Positions 1 through 5,285 of a stretch of 5,954 nt of DNA are shown here, one piece after another. How positions within the stretch are numbered: the first letter of the stretch is position 1; each line of letters opens with the position of its first letter. The notes under the pieces were generated by a model. It was not told where the DNA came from. It did not search any database and saw nothing but the letters and a program-made list of their open reading frames with translations. Both the position numbers and the translations under genes were made by a program. Source of the stretch: Octadecabacter sp. (lineage in GTDB: Bacteria; Pseudomonadota; Alphaproteobacteria; Rhodobacterales; Rhodobacteraceae); the NCBI GenBank assembly GCA_018500065.2, contig JAHBAO020000311.1, forward strand, positions 1 through 5,954. The letters are read 5' to 3'.

Positions 1-671
1 CGGCTGTTGAAGAAGTGCTGTATCCTGCGCTTGAAGATTTTGAGCTGGATCTGGTGATTGGTGAGGGGCCAGCGGCGCGCACGGTGCGGATTGAATTGCA
101 GCCGTTCACGCTGATCGGGGCGACCACGCGAATGGGTTTGCTAACAACGCCATTGCGAGATCGTTTTGGTATCCCGACGCGGTTGCAGTTTTATACGACC
201 GAAGAGCTGCACCAAATTGTCACCCGTGGTGCGCGATTGATGGGGGCTCCGGCGACGGATCAAGGTGCACAAGAGATCGCCAAACGCGCCCGGGGCACGC
301 CGCGGATTGCGGGGCGATTGCTGCGCCGTGTCGTGGACTTTGCGATTGTTGAGGGGGATGGGACCGTCACCCAAGAGATTGCGGATAGCGCGTTGACGCG
401 ATTGGGCGTGGATCATTTGGGGTTGGATGGTGCGGATCGGCGGTACTTGCGGCTGATTGCAGAAAATTATCAGGGCGGGCCTGTTGGGATTGAGACGCTT
501 TCAGCAGCTTTGAGTGAGGCACGGGACGCATTGGAAGAAGTGATCGAGCCGTATTTGTTGCAGCAGGGTTTGATCCAGCGCACGCCGCGTGGCCGCATGT
601 TGGCGCAAAAGGCGTGGACGCATTTGGGGATGGCTGCGCCCAAAGGTCAGGGCGATATGTTTGGAGGCTAG
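1..671 (+). CDS. ruvB: Holliday junction branch migration ATPase RuvB (5' end missing)
   Basis: RuvB is the hexameric AAA+ motor that, with RuvA and RuvC, drives branch migration of Holliday junctions in recombinational repair. The frame enters the window at base 3 with AVEEVLYPALEDFELD, a typical stretch of the RuvB ATPase core just after Walker B. The sensor-1 region GATTRMGLLTT is followed by PLRDRFG at 150-170, where the arginine finger of the family lies. The sensor-2 motif GTPRIA is at 294-311. The C-terminal winged-helix DNA-binding domain holds YQGGPVGIETL, EPYLLQQG and RTPRGR (579-596). About 222 residues are visible of a protein usually near 340, so Walker A and Walker B lie upstream of the window. 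The GTG at 15 is an internal codon, not the start. The last codons carry the ribosome binding site of the next gene. Confidence 0.97.
   Translation, partial: AVEEVLYPALEDFELDLVIGEGPAARTVRIELQPFTLIGATTRMGLLTTPLRDRFGIPTRLQFYTTEELHQIVTRGARLMGAPATDQGAQEIAKRARGTPRIAGRLLRRVVDFAIVEGDGTVTQEIADSALTRLGVDHLGLDGADRRYLRLIAENYQGGPVGIETLSAALSEARDALEEVIEPYLLQQGLIQRTPRGRMLAQKAWTHLGMAAPKGQGDMFGG
663..667 (+). promoter_or_regulatory. Shine-Dalgarno GGAGG deciding the GTG start at 673
   Basis: GGAGG lies inside the last codons of ruvB, five bases before GTG at 673. It is the best ribosome binding site near the start of the exported protein. It favours GTG 673 over the internal ATG at 697, which has no comparable site, and implies translation coupled to ruvB. 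Confidence 0.6.
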
Positions 672-672
672 T

Positions 673-1497
673 GTGGGATTGAGTTTTTTGGCCAAGATGA
701 AGATGGGGATTGGCGCAGGTTTGCTAACGGTGGCGAGTGCTGCTCAGGGGCAATTCATTTCACCAGACGTCGATGTACAGAGTGCTGCGGGTATTTTGAG
801 TGTCGTCGATAGCGGGGACGGGTTTAGCCGTAACCTCGTTGTCGGTGAGCGGGTTTTCTTTGACGATGGTGAGCGGCGGTTCATAGGAATCGAGGATCAG
901 CGCGGGTCGTTGTATCTGATCAGTCTGAGTTCTGGTGGCAACGCCTGCGAGGTTAGCTTTGTTTGGTTGCACACGGTTGGGGGTGCACGGCTTAGTCCTG
1001 AATTTGGCAACTGCGCGGCGATGACCGAAGTGCGATCGGACGCTGAGACGGTCAGTGTGGTTATGCCGTCGACGAGCGCGGCGGAAGGGTTCGTTGCCTT
1101 TGTCTATGATGGCAAAGCGATTGAACGCGTCGTGCTGGGCCAGCAGGTTACAGGCGTGCCTTTTGAGGCGGATGCCCTTGTCGGGCGATATCCGTATGAG
1201 ATTTTTCGCGATGCGGGGTGGCGCGCATCGCTTTTGGCGCTGATGGGAGAGAGTGGGTATCAGTTGGCTGGTGATGTGATTGCGACCGCGTCCCCGATGG
1301 AGGTTCAAGGCGACTGGGTTGCGGGGAGCGGGTTCAACAACCGGATGGCGGGGAATGCGTATGGCGCGACTGCCATTCACCGCACTGATCACCGTGTGGT
1401 GGTTGCGATCCGCACGCAAGAGGGCGGTTTGCAGGTGTGGGGCAACCTGAGTGGTGCCATGCCTCAGGAGGTGCAGGTTGTTCTTGAGGGGCGCTAG
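673..1497 (+). CDS. Exported protein of unknown function, 274 aa
   Basis: I do not recognise the family. The chosen GTG start is one base after the ruvB stop and has GGAGG at good spacing. An ATG eight codons later (697) is a possible alternative. The N-terminus has lysines at 8 and 10, a hydrophobic stretch at about 12-21 (GIGAGLLTVA) and small residues ASAAQG at 21-26, so it looks like a Sec signal peptide cleaved near residue 23 or 26. There is no lipobox cysteine and no later membrane segment, which points to a soluble periplasmic protein. The mature part is rich in short alternating hydrophobic/polar segments, suggesting beta structure. It has two cysteines, C92 and C114 (NACEV and FGNCAA), that could form a disulfide. 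Tight spacing to ruvB suggests co-transcription. Longer upstream readings from ATG 589 would lie inside ruvB and are not credible. Confidence 0.82.
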   Translation: MGLSFLAKMKMGIGAGLLTVASAAQGQFISPDVDVQSAAGILSVVDSGDGFSRNLVVGERVFFDDGERRFIGIEDQRGSLYLISLSSGGNACEVSFVWLHTVGGARLSPEFGNCAAMTEVRSDAETVSVVMPSTSAAEGFVAFVYDGKAIERVVLGQQVTGVPFEADALVGRYPYEIFRDAGWRASLLALMGESGYQLAGDVIATASPMEVQGDWVAGSGFNNRMAGNAYGATAIHRTDHRVVVAIRTQEGGLQVWGNLSGAMPQEVQVVLEGR

Positions 1498-1535
1498 GGG
1501 CTTCTCATTGGCTGGAATTTCCGTATCAAGGCGAC

Positions 1536-2162
1536 ATGATGGACATCTCTGACATAGAACCGCTTTTTACCCGTGCTGACGGCAGCTACCTGTGTGCCCG
1601 TTGGGGGCGCCCGATTGTGCCGGTGGTGTTTGGCGTTGAGGATGAGGCGATTGCTGTGCTGAAGGGCGCGTTTGAGGCGGTTTGTGTTTTGTCCGGTCAT
1701 AAGATGGATGAGTTGGACGCGGAATTGGGCGTCAACGTCATGATGCTGTTCTGCCGTGACTGGGATGAGTTGAGCGGCGTGCCGGACCTTGACCGTTTGG
1801 TGCCAGAACTGGGCCAGTTGGTCGGGCGATTGATTAAAGCGGACGCCAACCAGTATCGCATTTTCCGCTTTGATGAGGACGGCGCGATCAAAGCCTGTTT
1901 CATTTTCTTGCGCATGGATGAAAACCTAAGCGAGGTGCCTGCCGAGACATTGGCACTGTCGCAGGCGGTGCAATCTATCGTGCTTTGGTCGGATGTAGCG
2001 TTCAAGGATGCATCCCCCTTGGCGATGGTGGACGGCAATGCGGTGCTGCGCCCTGACATCGCGGGTGTGATCCGTGCGGTTTATGATCCTGTGATGCCTG
2101 CCGTGGCGCAGGATGCCAGCCATGCGTTGCGCCTCGCCGCGCGGATTAAGGTTCTGCAATGA
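1536..2162 (+). CDS. Conserved-looking cytosolic protein of unknown function, 208 aa
   Basis: No named family recognised. The protein starts MMDISDIEPLFTRADGSYL; two adjacent in-frame ATGs (1536, 1539) follow AAGG at 1528-1531, and no earlier ATG, GTG or TTG in frame lies between the previous stop and 1536. It has no signal peptide or membrane helix and is acidic, so it is probably cytosolic. The N-terminal segment YLCARWGRPIVPVVFGVED (about 18-36) looks constrained, as do FCRDWDEL (72-79) and the C-terminal HALRLAARIKVL. Cysteines sit at 20, 50 and 73, with a fourth in IKACFIF; they do not form a recognisable metal-binding pattern. The stop overlaps the ybgC start by four bases (ATGA), a sign of translational coupling, so a link with YbgC or the Tol system is possible but unproven. 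Codon use matches its neighbours. Confidence 0.85.
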   Translation: MMDISDIEPLFTRADGSYLCARWGRPIVPVVFGVEDEAIAVLKGAFEAVCVLSGHKMDELDAELGVNVMMLFCRDWDELSGVPDLDRLVPELGQLVGRLIKADANQYRIFRFDEDGAIKACFIFLRMDENLSEVPAETLALSQAVQSIVLWSDVAFKDASPLAMVDGNAVLRPDIAGVIRAVYDPVMPAVAQDASHALRLAARIKVLQ

Positions 2163-2548
2163 CCCATCGGTTTCCCTTGCGCGTCTATTATGAGGACACG
2201 GACTTTGGCGGCATTGTCTATTATGCCAACTACCTGAAGTTCATCGAACGGGGCCGCAGCGAGTGGGTGCGTGAGATGGGGATTGATCAGGTCGCGATGA
2301 AGCGCGACGAGGGCGTCGTTTTTGCCGTGCGCCGTGTTGAGGCGGATTATCATGCGCCCGCGCGCTATGATGATGAGCTGGTCGTCAACACGGACGTGGA
2401 AACGGTGACAGGCGCACGTTTGATTGTGCGTCAAACCGTTGCACGCGACAGCGCGGTGTTGTTCAGCGCACTTGTGACCATCGTGGCAATCAACGAAGCG
2501 GGGGCACCTGCACGCCTTCCGGCGGCTTTTCGCCGAAATATCCACTAA
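2159..2548 (+). CDS. ybgC: Tol-Pal-associated acyl-CoA thioesterase YbgC, 129 aa
   Basis: YbgC is a small hotdog-fold (4HBT) thioesterase that hydrolyses acyl-CoA esters and commonly lies beside tol genes. The N-terminal signature YYEDTDFGGIVYYANYLKFIERGRSEW spans residues 10-36. Asp15 in EDTD matches the catalytic Asp18 of the E. coli enzyme. The position of E. coli His25 (VYHASY) is Tyr22 here (VYYANY). Length is close to the usual 130-135 residues. The rest follows the fold: VRRVEADYHAPARYDDELVV matches the E. coli VRKMTVEYYAPARLDDML segment. ATG 2159 overlaps the upstream stop and has TAAGG at 2147-2151, seven bases away. The gene is followed at once by a terminator-like inverted repeat, so it may close the upstream transcript rather than be joined to tolQ. 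The physiological substrate is not known from sequence. Confidence 0.95.
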   Translation: MTHRFPLRVYYEDTDFGGIVYYANYLKFIERGRSEWVREMGIDQVAMKRDEGVVFAVRRVEADYHAPARYDDELVVNTDVETVTGARLIVRQTVARDSAVLFSALVTIVAINEAGAPARLPAAFRRNIH

Positions 2549-2581
2549 AAACGCGCCCATGCGCCAGTTTGTGCGCGTTTT
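2548..2581 (+). terminator. Terminator-like inverted repeat after ybgC
   Basis: AAAACGCGC at 2548-2556 is complementary to GCGCGTTTT at 2573-2581, giving a perfect 9-bp stem around a 16-base loop. The right arm ends in TTTT and the left arm starts in A's that include the last base of the ybgC stop, so it could terminate on either strand. The U tract is short and mostly part of the stem and the loop is long, so efficiency is uncertain. An alternative GCGC pairing inside the loop is possible. Confidence 0.5.
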
Positions 2582-2582
2582 G

Positions 2583-2611
2583 TTGGCAATCCTGTGCAAG
2601 CTGCGCTACAT
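2583..2611 (+). promoter_or_regulatory. Possible sigma-70-type promoter for tolQRAB
   Basis: TTGGCA at 2583-2588 matches the -35 consensus TTGACA in five of six bases. After 17 bases, CTACAT at 2606-2611 resembles the CTATAT-like -10 reported for some alphaproteobacterial housekeeping promoters, but it matches the E. coli TATAAT poorly. It lies directly after the terminator-like repeat and about 50 bases before tolQ, which is the logical place. Prediction by eye only. Confidence 0.35.
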
Positions 2612-2626
2612 CTGGTCTTAATCAGA

Positions 2627-2641
2627 GGCCGAAAACCGGCC
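2627..2641 (+). promoter_or_regulatory. Small GC-rich hairpin in the tolQ leader
   Basis: GGCCG at 2627-2631 pairs with CGGCC at 2637-2641 around the loop AAAAC. It would lie near the 5' end of a transcript from the proposed promoter and ends 21 bases before the tolQ ATG, upstream of the weak ribosome binding site. It could protect the 5' end of the mRNA or simply be chance; no T tract follows, so it is not a terminator. Confidence 0.35.
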
Positions 2642-2662
2642 CGTTAGAGCAGAGCAGGCGTT

Positions 2663-3331
2663 ATGGAACCAGATTTCACTTTGTGGGGCATGTTTGCCCA
2701 CGCGACTATTCCCGTACAATTTGTCATGATTATCCTTCTTGCCGCGTCCGTGTGGTGTTGGGCGGTGATCGTGGACAAGTGGATGCAGTACCGCAAAGCG
2801 CGCGCTGAGGCGCGGGTGTTTGATGAGGCGTTCTGGTCTGGCAATCCGCTGGATGAATTGTTCGACAAGATCGGCGCCACCCCGAAAGGCCAATCTGAAA
2901 AGATATTCGCGTCCGGCATGCTGGAGTGGCGCCGTTCGCATCGCCAAGATGGTGGGCTGATCGCGGGCGCGACATCGCGGATTGATCGCAATATGGATGT
3001 GGCGATTGCCAAGGAAACTGAAAGCCTGCAGCGCGGGCTGACCGTGCTGGCGACAGTCGGGTCGGCCGCGCCGTTCATCGGGTTGTTCGGGACCGTCATC
3101 GGCATCATGAACGCGTTTATCGAGATTGCGGAACAACAGAACACCAACCTTGCGGTGGTCGCGCCCGGTATTGCCGAAGCGCTGTTCGCAACTGGCCTTG
3201 GCCTTTTCGCAGCTATTCCGGCGGTTATTTTCTACAACAAGCTTAGCGCGGACGCGGACCGGATTGTCAGCGGCTATGAAGCCTTTGCAGATGAATTCGC
3301 CACGATCCTTAGCCGTCAGTTGGATTCCTGA
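2663..3331 (+). CDS. tolQ: Tol-Pal inner-membrane motor protein TolQ, 222 aa
   Basis: TolQ, a MotA/TolQ/ExbB-family protein, forms the stator ring that with TolR converts the proton gradient into movement of TolA. Three membrane helices are visible: about 17-37 (VQFVMIILLAASVWCWAVIV), about 127-152 (LATVGSAAPFIGLFGTVIGIM) and about 165-192 (VAPGIAEALFATGLGLFAAIPA), with a large cytoplasmic loop between the first two. Thr144 in FGTVIG and Thr177 in FATGLG match the ion-pathway threonines T145 and T178 of E. coli TolQ, so the motor looks functional. Length is close to the usual 225-230. ATG 2663 is preceded by a weak GAGCAGG at 2652-2658. TolR follows three bases after the stop. The Tol context (ybgC, tolR, tolA, tolB) separates it from ExbB. 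Confidence 0.97.
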   Translation: MEPDFTLWGMFAHATIPVQFVMIILLAASVWCWAVIVDKWMQYRKARAEARVFDEAFWSGNPLDELFDKIGATPKGQSEKIFASGMLEWRRSHRQDGGLIAGATSRIDRNMDVAIAKETESLQRGLTVLATVGSAAPFIGLFGTVIGIMNAFIEIAEQQNTNLAVVAPGIAEALFATGLGLFAAIPAVIFYNKLSADADRIVSGYEAFADEFATILSRQLDS

Positions 3332-3334
3332 GCC

Positions 3335-3814
3335 GTGGGCGCGGGTGTTATGAAACAGGCGGACGGCGGGGGCGGTAGGCGCGCGCGTCGTCGCGGTCGC
3401 CGCTCCATGCCGATGTCCGAGATCAACGTCACACCGTTTGTGGACGTTATGTTGGTGTTGTTGATTATCTTTATGGTCGCGGCACCGTTGTCTGTTGTTG
3501 GTGTTCCAGTGCAAACGCCGGAAACGGCGGCAAGCGCGTTGCCAACGCCGCAAGAGGAACCACTGACGATCGCGTTGAACGCCGAAGGCGGTGTCTTCAT
3601 TCAAGAGACCGAGGTTAGTCGCGCTGAATTGGTGACGCGCCTGCGCGGGATTGCTGCGGAACGTGACAGTGACCAGATTTTCCTGCGCGCGGATGGTGTG
3701 AACGCGTGGAACGAAGTGGCGCAGATTATGGGTGCGTTGAACGCAGCCGGATTTAACAACATTGGTCTGGTTACAGACATTGGCGGTCCGACGTTGGACG
3801 GGCAAGACGGGTAA
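3335..3814 (+). CDS. tolR: Tol-Pal inner-membrane motor protein TolR, 159 aa
   Basis: TolR (ExbD/TolR family) is the single-span partner of TolQ, carrying the proton-binding aspartate and a periplasmic domain. A basic N-terminal tail (RRARRRGRR, 15-23) precedes MSEINVTPFVDVMLVLLIIFMVAAPL, the family signature. Asp37 in this segment corresponds to the essential Asp23 of E. coli TolR. The periplasmic part (PLTIALNAEGGVFI to the C-terminus) includes QIFLRADGVNAWNEVAQIMGALNAAGFNNIGLV, a typical ExbD/TolR C-terminal fold. The start is uncertain: GTG 3335 gives MGAGVMKQ and lies three bases after the tolQ stop, while ATG 3350 in the same frame shortens it by five residues; neither has a strong Shine-Dalgarno. 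I prefer GTG because of operon spacing. tolA begins six bases after the stop. Confidence 0.96.
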   Translation: MGAGVMKQADGGGGRRARRRGRRSMPMSEINVTPFVDVMLVLLIIFMVAAPLSVVGVPVQTPETAASALPTPQEEPLTIALNAEGGVFIQETEVSRAELVTRLRGIAAERDSDQIFLRADGVNAWNEVAQIMGALNAAGFNNIGLVTDIGGPTLDGQDG

Positions 3815-3820
3815 ACGCAC

Positions 3821-4942
3821 ATGAGCGTCGGCACCTATCTTTCAGGCACGGGACACGCGGCGTTGGTCGTGTGGATGGTTGTCGGCTGGGGCATGTCGTC
3901 CGAGCCTTTGCCGTTCGAGGTGACGGAAGTGTCTGTGGTGTCGGGTGCCGAGTTCGCTGCGATGACGCAAGGGGTGCAGCCTGATCAGCCACCAAGCGAT
4001 CCGGCTGAGATTGAGCAGCCTGTCGTTGAAGACGTGACGCCGCCCGCGCCCGAGGTGGAAACACCGCCAGAGGTTGCGCAAACGCCGGTTCCTGTTCTGC
4101 CCCCAGCGCCGGAAACCCCGCCAGAAGCGCCTGATTTGACGGTGCCGGAAACGGTTGTGACGGACGTGGCACCCGACTTGCCAGAAACACCAACGATTGT
4201 TGCACCACCGCCTTCGGCCGAATTGGGCAGCAGTACGCGGCCAGTGCCGCGCCCCGCCACGCGCGTTGCGCCGGAAATTGTGACACCGCCCGAACCTGAC
4301 GCGACAGTTGCGCCAGACGTTGCACAAGCGGCGACAGAGCAGAGCGAAGCGCCAGTTGAAGAGGTCGTTGATCCGGTAGACGAAACCACGGCGCCAGAAG
4401 AGGCGGCCGACCAGATCGTGACGGAGGCCGAGGAGCCTGCGTTTGGGCCTGAAATTTCATCGCGCCCACAAACGCGGCCCCAAAGGGCCACACCTGCGGT
4501 CGAAACTCCGACTGAGGATGCGGTTGACCCTGTAGCGGCGGCTTTGGCTGCGGCGGGGGCTGCGGAAACTGCAACACCTGAACCATCCACAACGCCAACA
4601 CCGGGCCTGTCGGGTGGGCAATTGTCTGATGGGGACAAGTCCGGTTTCTTGCGCCAAGTTGGTGGGTGTTGGAACACAGGTACGCTGTCCACGGGTGCGC
4701 AGAACACCATCATCGACATGGTGTTTGATATGACGCCGGATGGCCGTCCTGTCAGCGGGTCAGTTCGGTTGGACGGGTTTTCAGGGGGCAGTGCTGCGGA
4801 TGCGGATGCGGCGTTCCAAACGGCGCGCCGTGCGTTGCTGCGCTGCACCGGGGATACGGGTTATGATCTGCCGCGTGGCCAATATGAGCAATGGCAGCGG
4901 GTTATTTTGACGGTTGATCCAACGGCAATGAGGCAACGATGA
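3821..4942 (+). CDS. tolA: Tol-Pal energy-transducing protein TolA, proline/glutamate-rich type, 373 aa
   Basis: TolA links the TolQ-TolR motor to TolB and Pal. The N-terminus has one membrane helix (about 11-25) with Ser8 and His12 spaced as in the conserved S-x3-H motif (S18, H22 in E. coli) that contacts TolQ/TolR. Residues about 50-260 are a long region rich in Pro, Glu, Val, Thr and Ala (PPAPEVETPPEVAQTP, APETPPEAP and similar). In E. coli this domain II is an Ala/Lys helix, so the spacer here is probably extended rather than helical. The C-terminal domain III (about 268-373) contains GFLRQVGGCWNTG, FDMTPDGRP, RRALLRC and GYDLPRGQYEQW, and fits the TolA/TonB C-terminal fold. Cys283 and Cys342 may form a disulfide. 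The stop overlaps the next ATG by four bases. Confidence 0.93.
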   Translation: MSVGTYLSGTGHAALVVWMVVGWGMSSEPLPFEVTEVSVVSGAEFAAMTQGVQPDQPPSDPAEIEQPVVEDVTPPAPEVETPPEVAQTPVPVLPPAPETPPEAPDLTVPETVVTDVAPDLPETPTIVAPPPSAELGSSTRPVPRPATRVAPEIVTPPEPDATVAPDVAQAATEQSEAPVEEVVDPVDETTAPEEAADQIVTEAEEPAFGPEISSRPQTRPQRATPAVETPTEDAVDPVAAALAAAGAAETATPEPSTTPTPGLSGGQLSDGDKSGFLRQVGGCWNTGTLSTGAQNTIIDMVFDMTPDGRPVSGSVRLDGFSGGSAADADAAFQTARRALLRCTGDTGYDLPRGQYEQWQRVILTVDPTAMRQR

Positions 4943-5163
4943 AGCGGGTTTTAAAAGTAATCCTGTCGCTTTGGGCTGTGAGTGTCGCGGCGGATCAGGG
5001 CAACCAAGAGGCAGCAGGCGACCCAAACTATGTTCGTTTTAACTGGATAGAGGGTTTCAAGGCGCAGGTCGCGCAGTGTTGTAATCCGGGTCAAGAAACC
5101 GGTGGTGCGGGCAGGGGGGCTATGATTTGCCGGTTGATTTTTTTCACAGTGGCAGTTCGTTGA
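4939..5163 (+). CDS. Small exported ORF with partial TolA domain III similarity, probably frameshifted
   Basis: This 74-aa ORF starts inside the tolA stop (ATGA) with GAGG at 4930-4933, five bases before the ATG, so it should be translated. Its N-terminus (MKRVLKVILSLWAVSVAAD) looks like a signal peptide cleaved near 17-18. Residues 39-51, GFKAQVAQCCNPG, align without gaps to TolA 275-287, GFLRQVGGCWNTG, with 7 of 13 identical including one cysteine. After residue 59 the similarity moves to another frame at a run of six Gs (5114-5119). In the current frame the tail reads AMICRLIFFTVAVR and stops. The gene may be a truncated real protein, a gene broken by a one-base change, or a sequence error; function unknown. 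It lies where tolA is normally followed directly by tolB. Confidence 0.45.
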   Translation: MKRVLKVILSLWAVSVAADQGNQEAAGDPNYVRFNWIEGFKAQVAQCCNPGQETGGAGRGAMICRLIFFTVAVR

Positions 5164-5285
5164 AATCAGTTTCTTTTACTATGTGCCTTAGAATGAGTTG
5201 CGGCGGCAGGGCCGAGATGCGCAATGAAACGGCGTGCAGTGATCCGCCGAGCAAAAAACTCCCCGTTGAAATGGGGGATAATTAA
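5115..5285 (+). pseudogene. Shifted-frame continuation of the small TolA-like ORF
   Basis: The frame one base back from the small ORF is open from 5085 to a TAA at 5283-5285 that directly abuts the tolB GTG. It reads GGYDLPVDFFHSG, which continues the ungapped alignment with TolA 296-308 (conserved D299, D303, G308), then SSLKSVSFTM and a cysteine-containing tail (MCLRMSCGG, ETACSDPPSKK). One extra G in the 5114-5119 run would join it to the upstream ORF and give a 115-aa protein. Further on the original frame is open again (5197-5289) and reads RRAVIRR at 5230-5250, resembling TolA RRALLRC (336-342); it ends in TGA overlapping the tolB start. Similarity in two frames suggests more than one frameshift, hence decay. 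No start with a Shine-Dalgarno is seen inside. Confidence 0.35.
5260..5278 (+). promoter_or_regulatory. Hairpin that would mask the tolB Shine-Dalgarno
   Basis: TCCCC at 5260-5264 can pair with GGGGA at 5274-5278 around a nine-base loop. The right arm is the tolB Shine-Dalgarno itself (GGGGGA, 5273-5278), seven bases before GTG 5286. Ribosomes arriving from upstream would open it, so it could couple tolB translation to the preceding reading frame. A five-base stem is modest and may be chance; the Shine-Dalgarno is the firmer part of this call. Confidence 0.4.

Noticed and set aside
589..672. Upstream ATG at 589 as start of the exported protein
   Set aside because: It lies inside the conserved RuvB C-terminus. 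GTG 673 has a strong Shine-Dalgarno and places the signal peptide at the N-terminus.
135..728. Repeated 11-mer GGTTTGCTAAC at 135-145 and 718-728
   Set aside because: Only two copies, both within coding sequence and in unrelated protein contexts; most likely chance.
2618..3820. 400-aa open frame on the minus strand across tolQ and tolR, and a 276-aa one at 3771-4601 opposite tolA
   Set aside because: Both lie opposite well-recognised + strand genes. Their products are low-complexity, rich in Arg, His, Pro and Gln, as expected of antisense frames in GC-rich DNA, with no recognisable domain.
5160..5194. Possible tolB promoter in the AT-rich patch (TTGAAA 5160-5165, TACTAT 5177-5182, TAGAAT 5189-5194)
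   Set aside because: The boxes are spaced 11 or 23 bases apart, outside the usable 16-18 range, so no proper pair exists.
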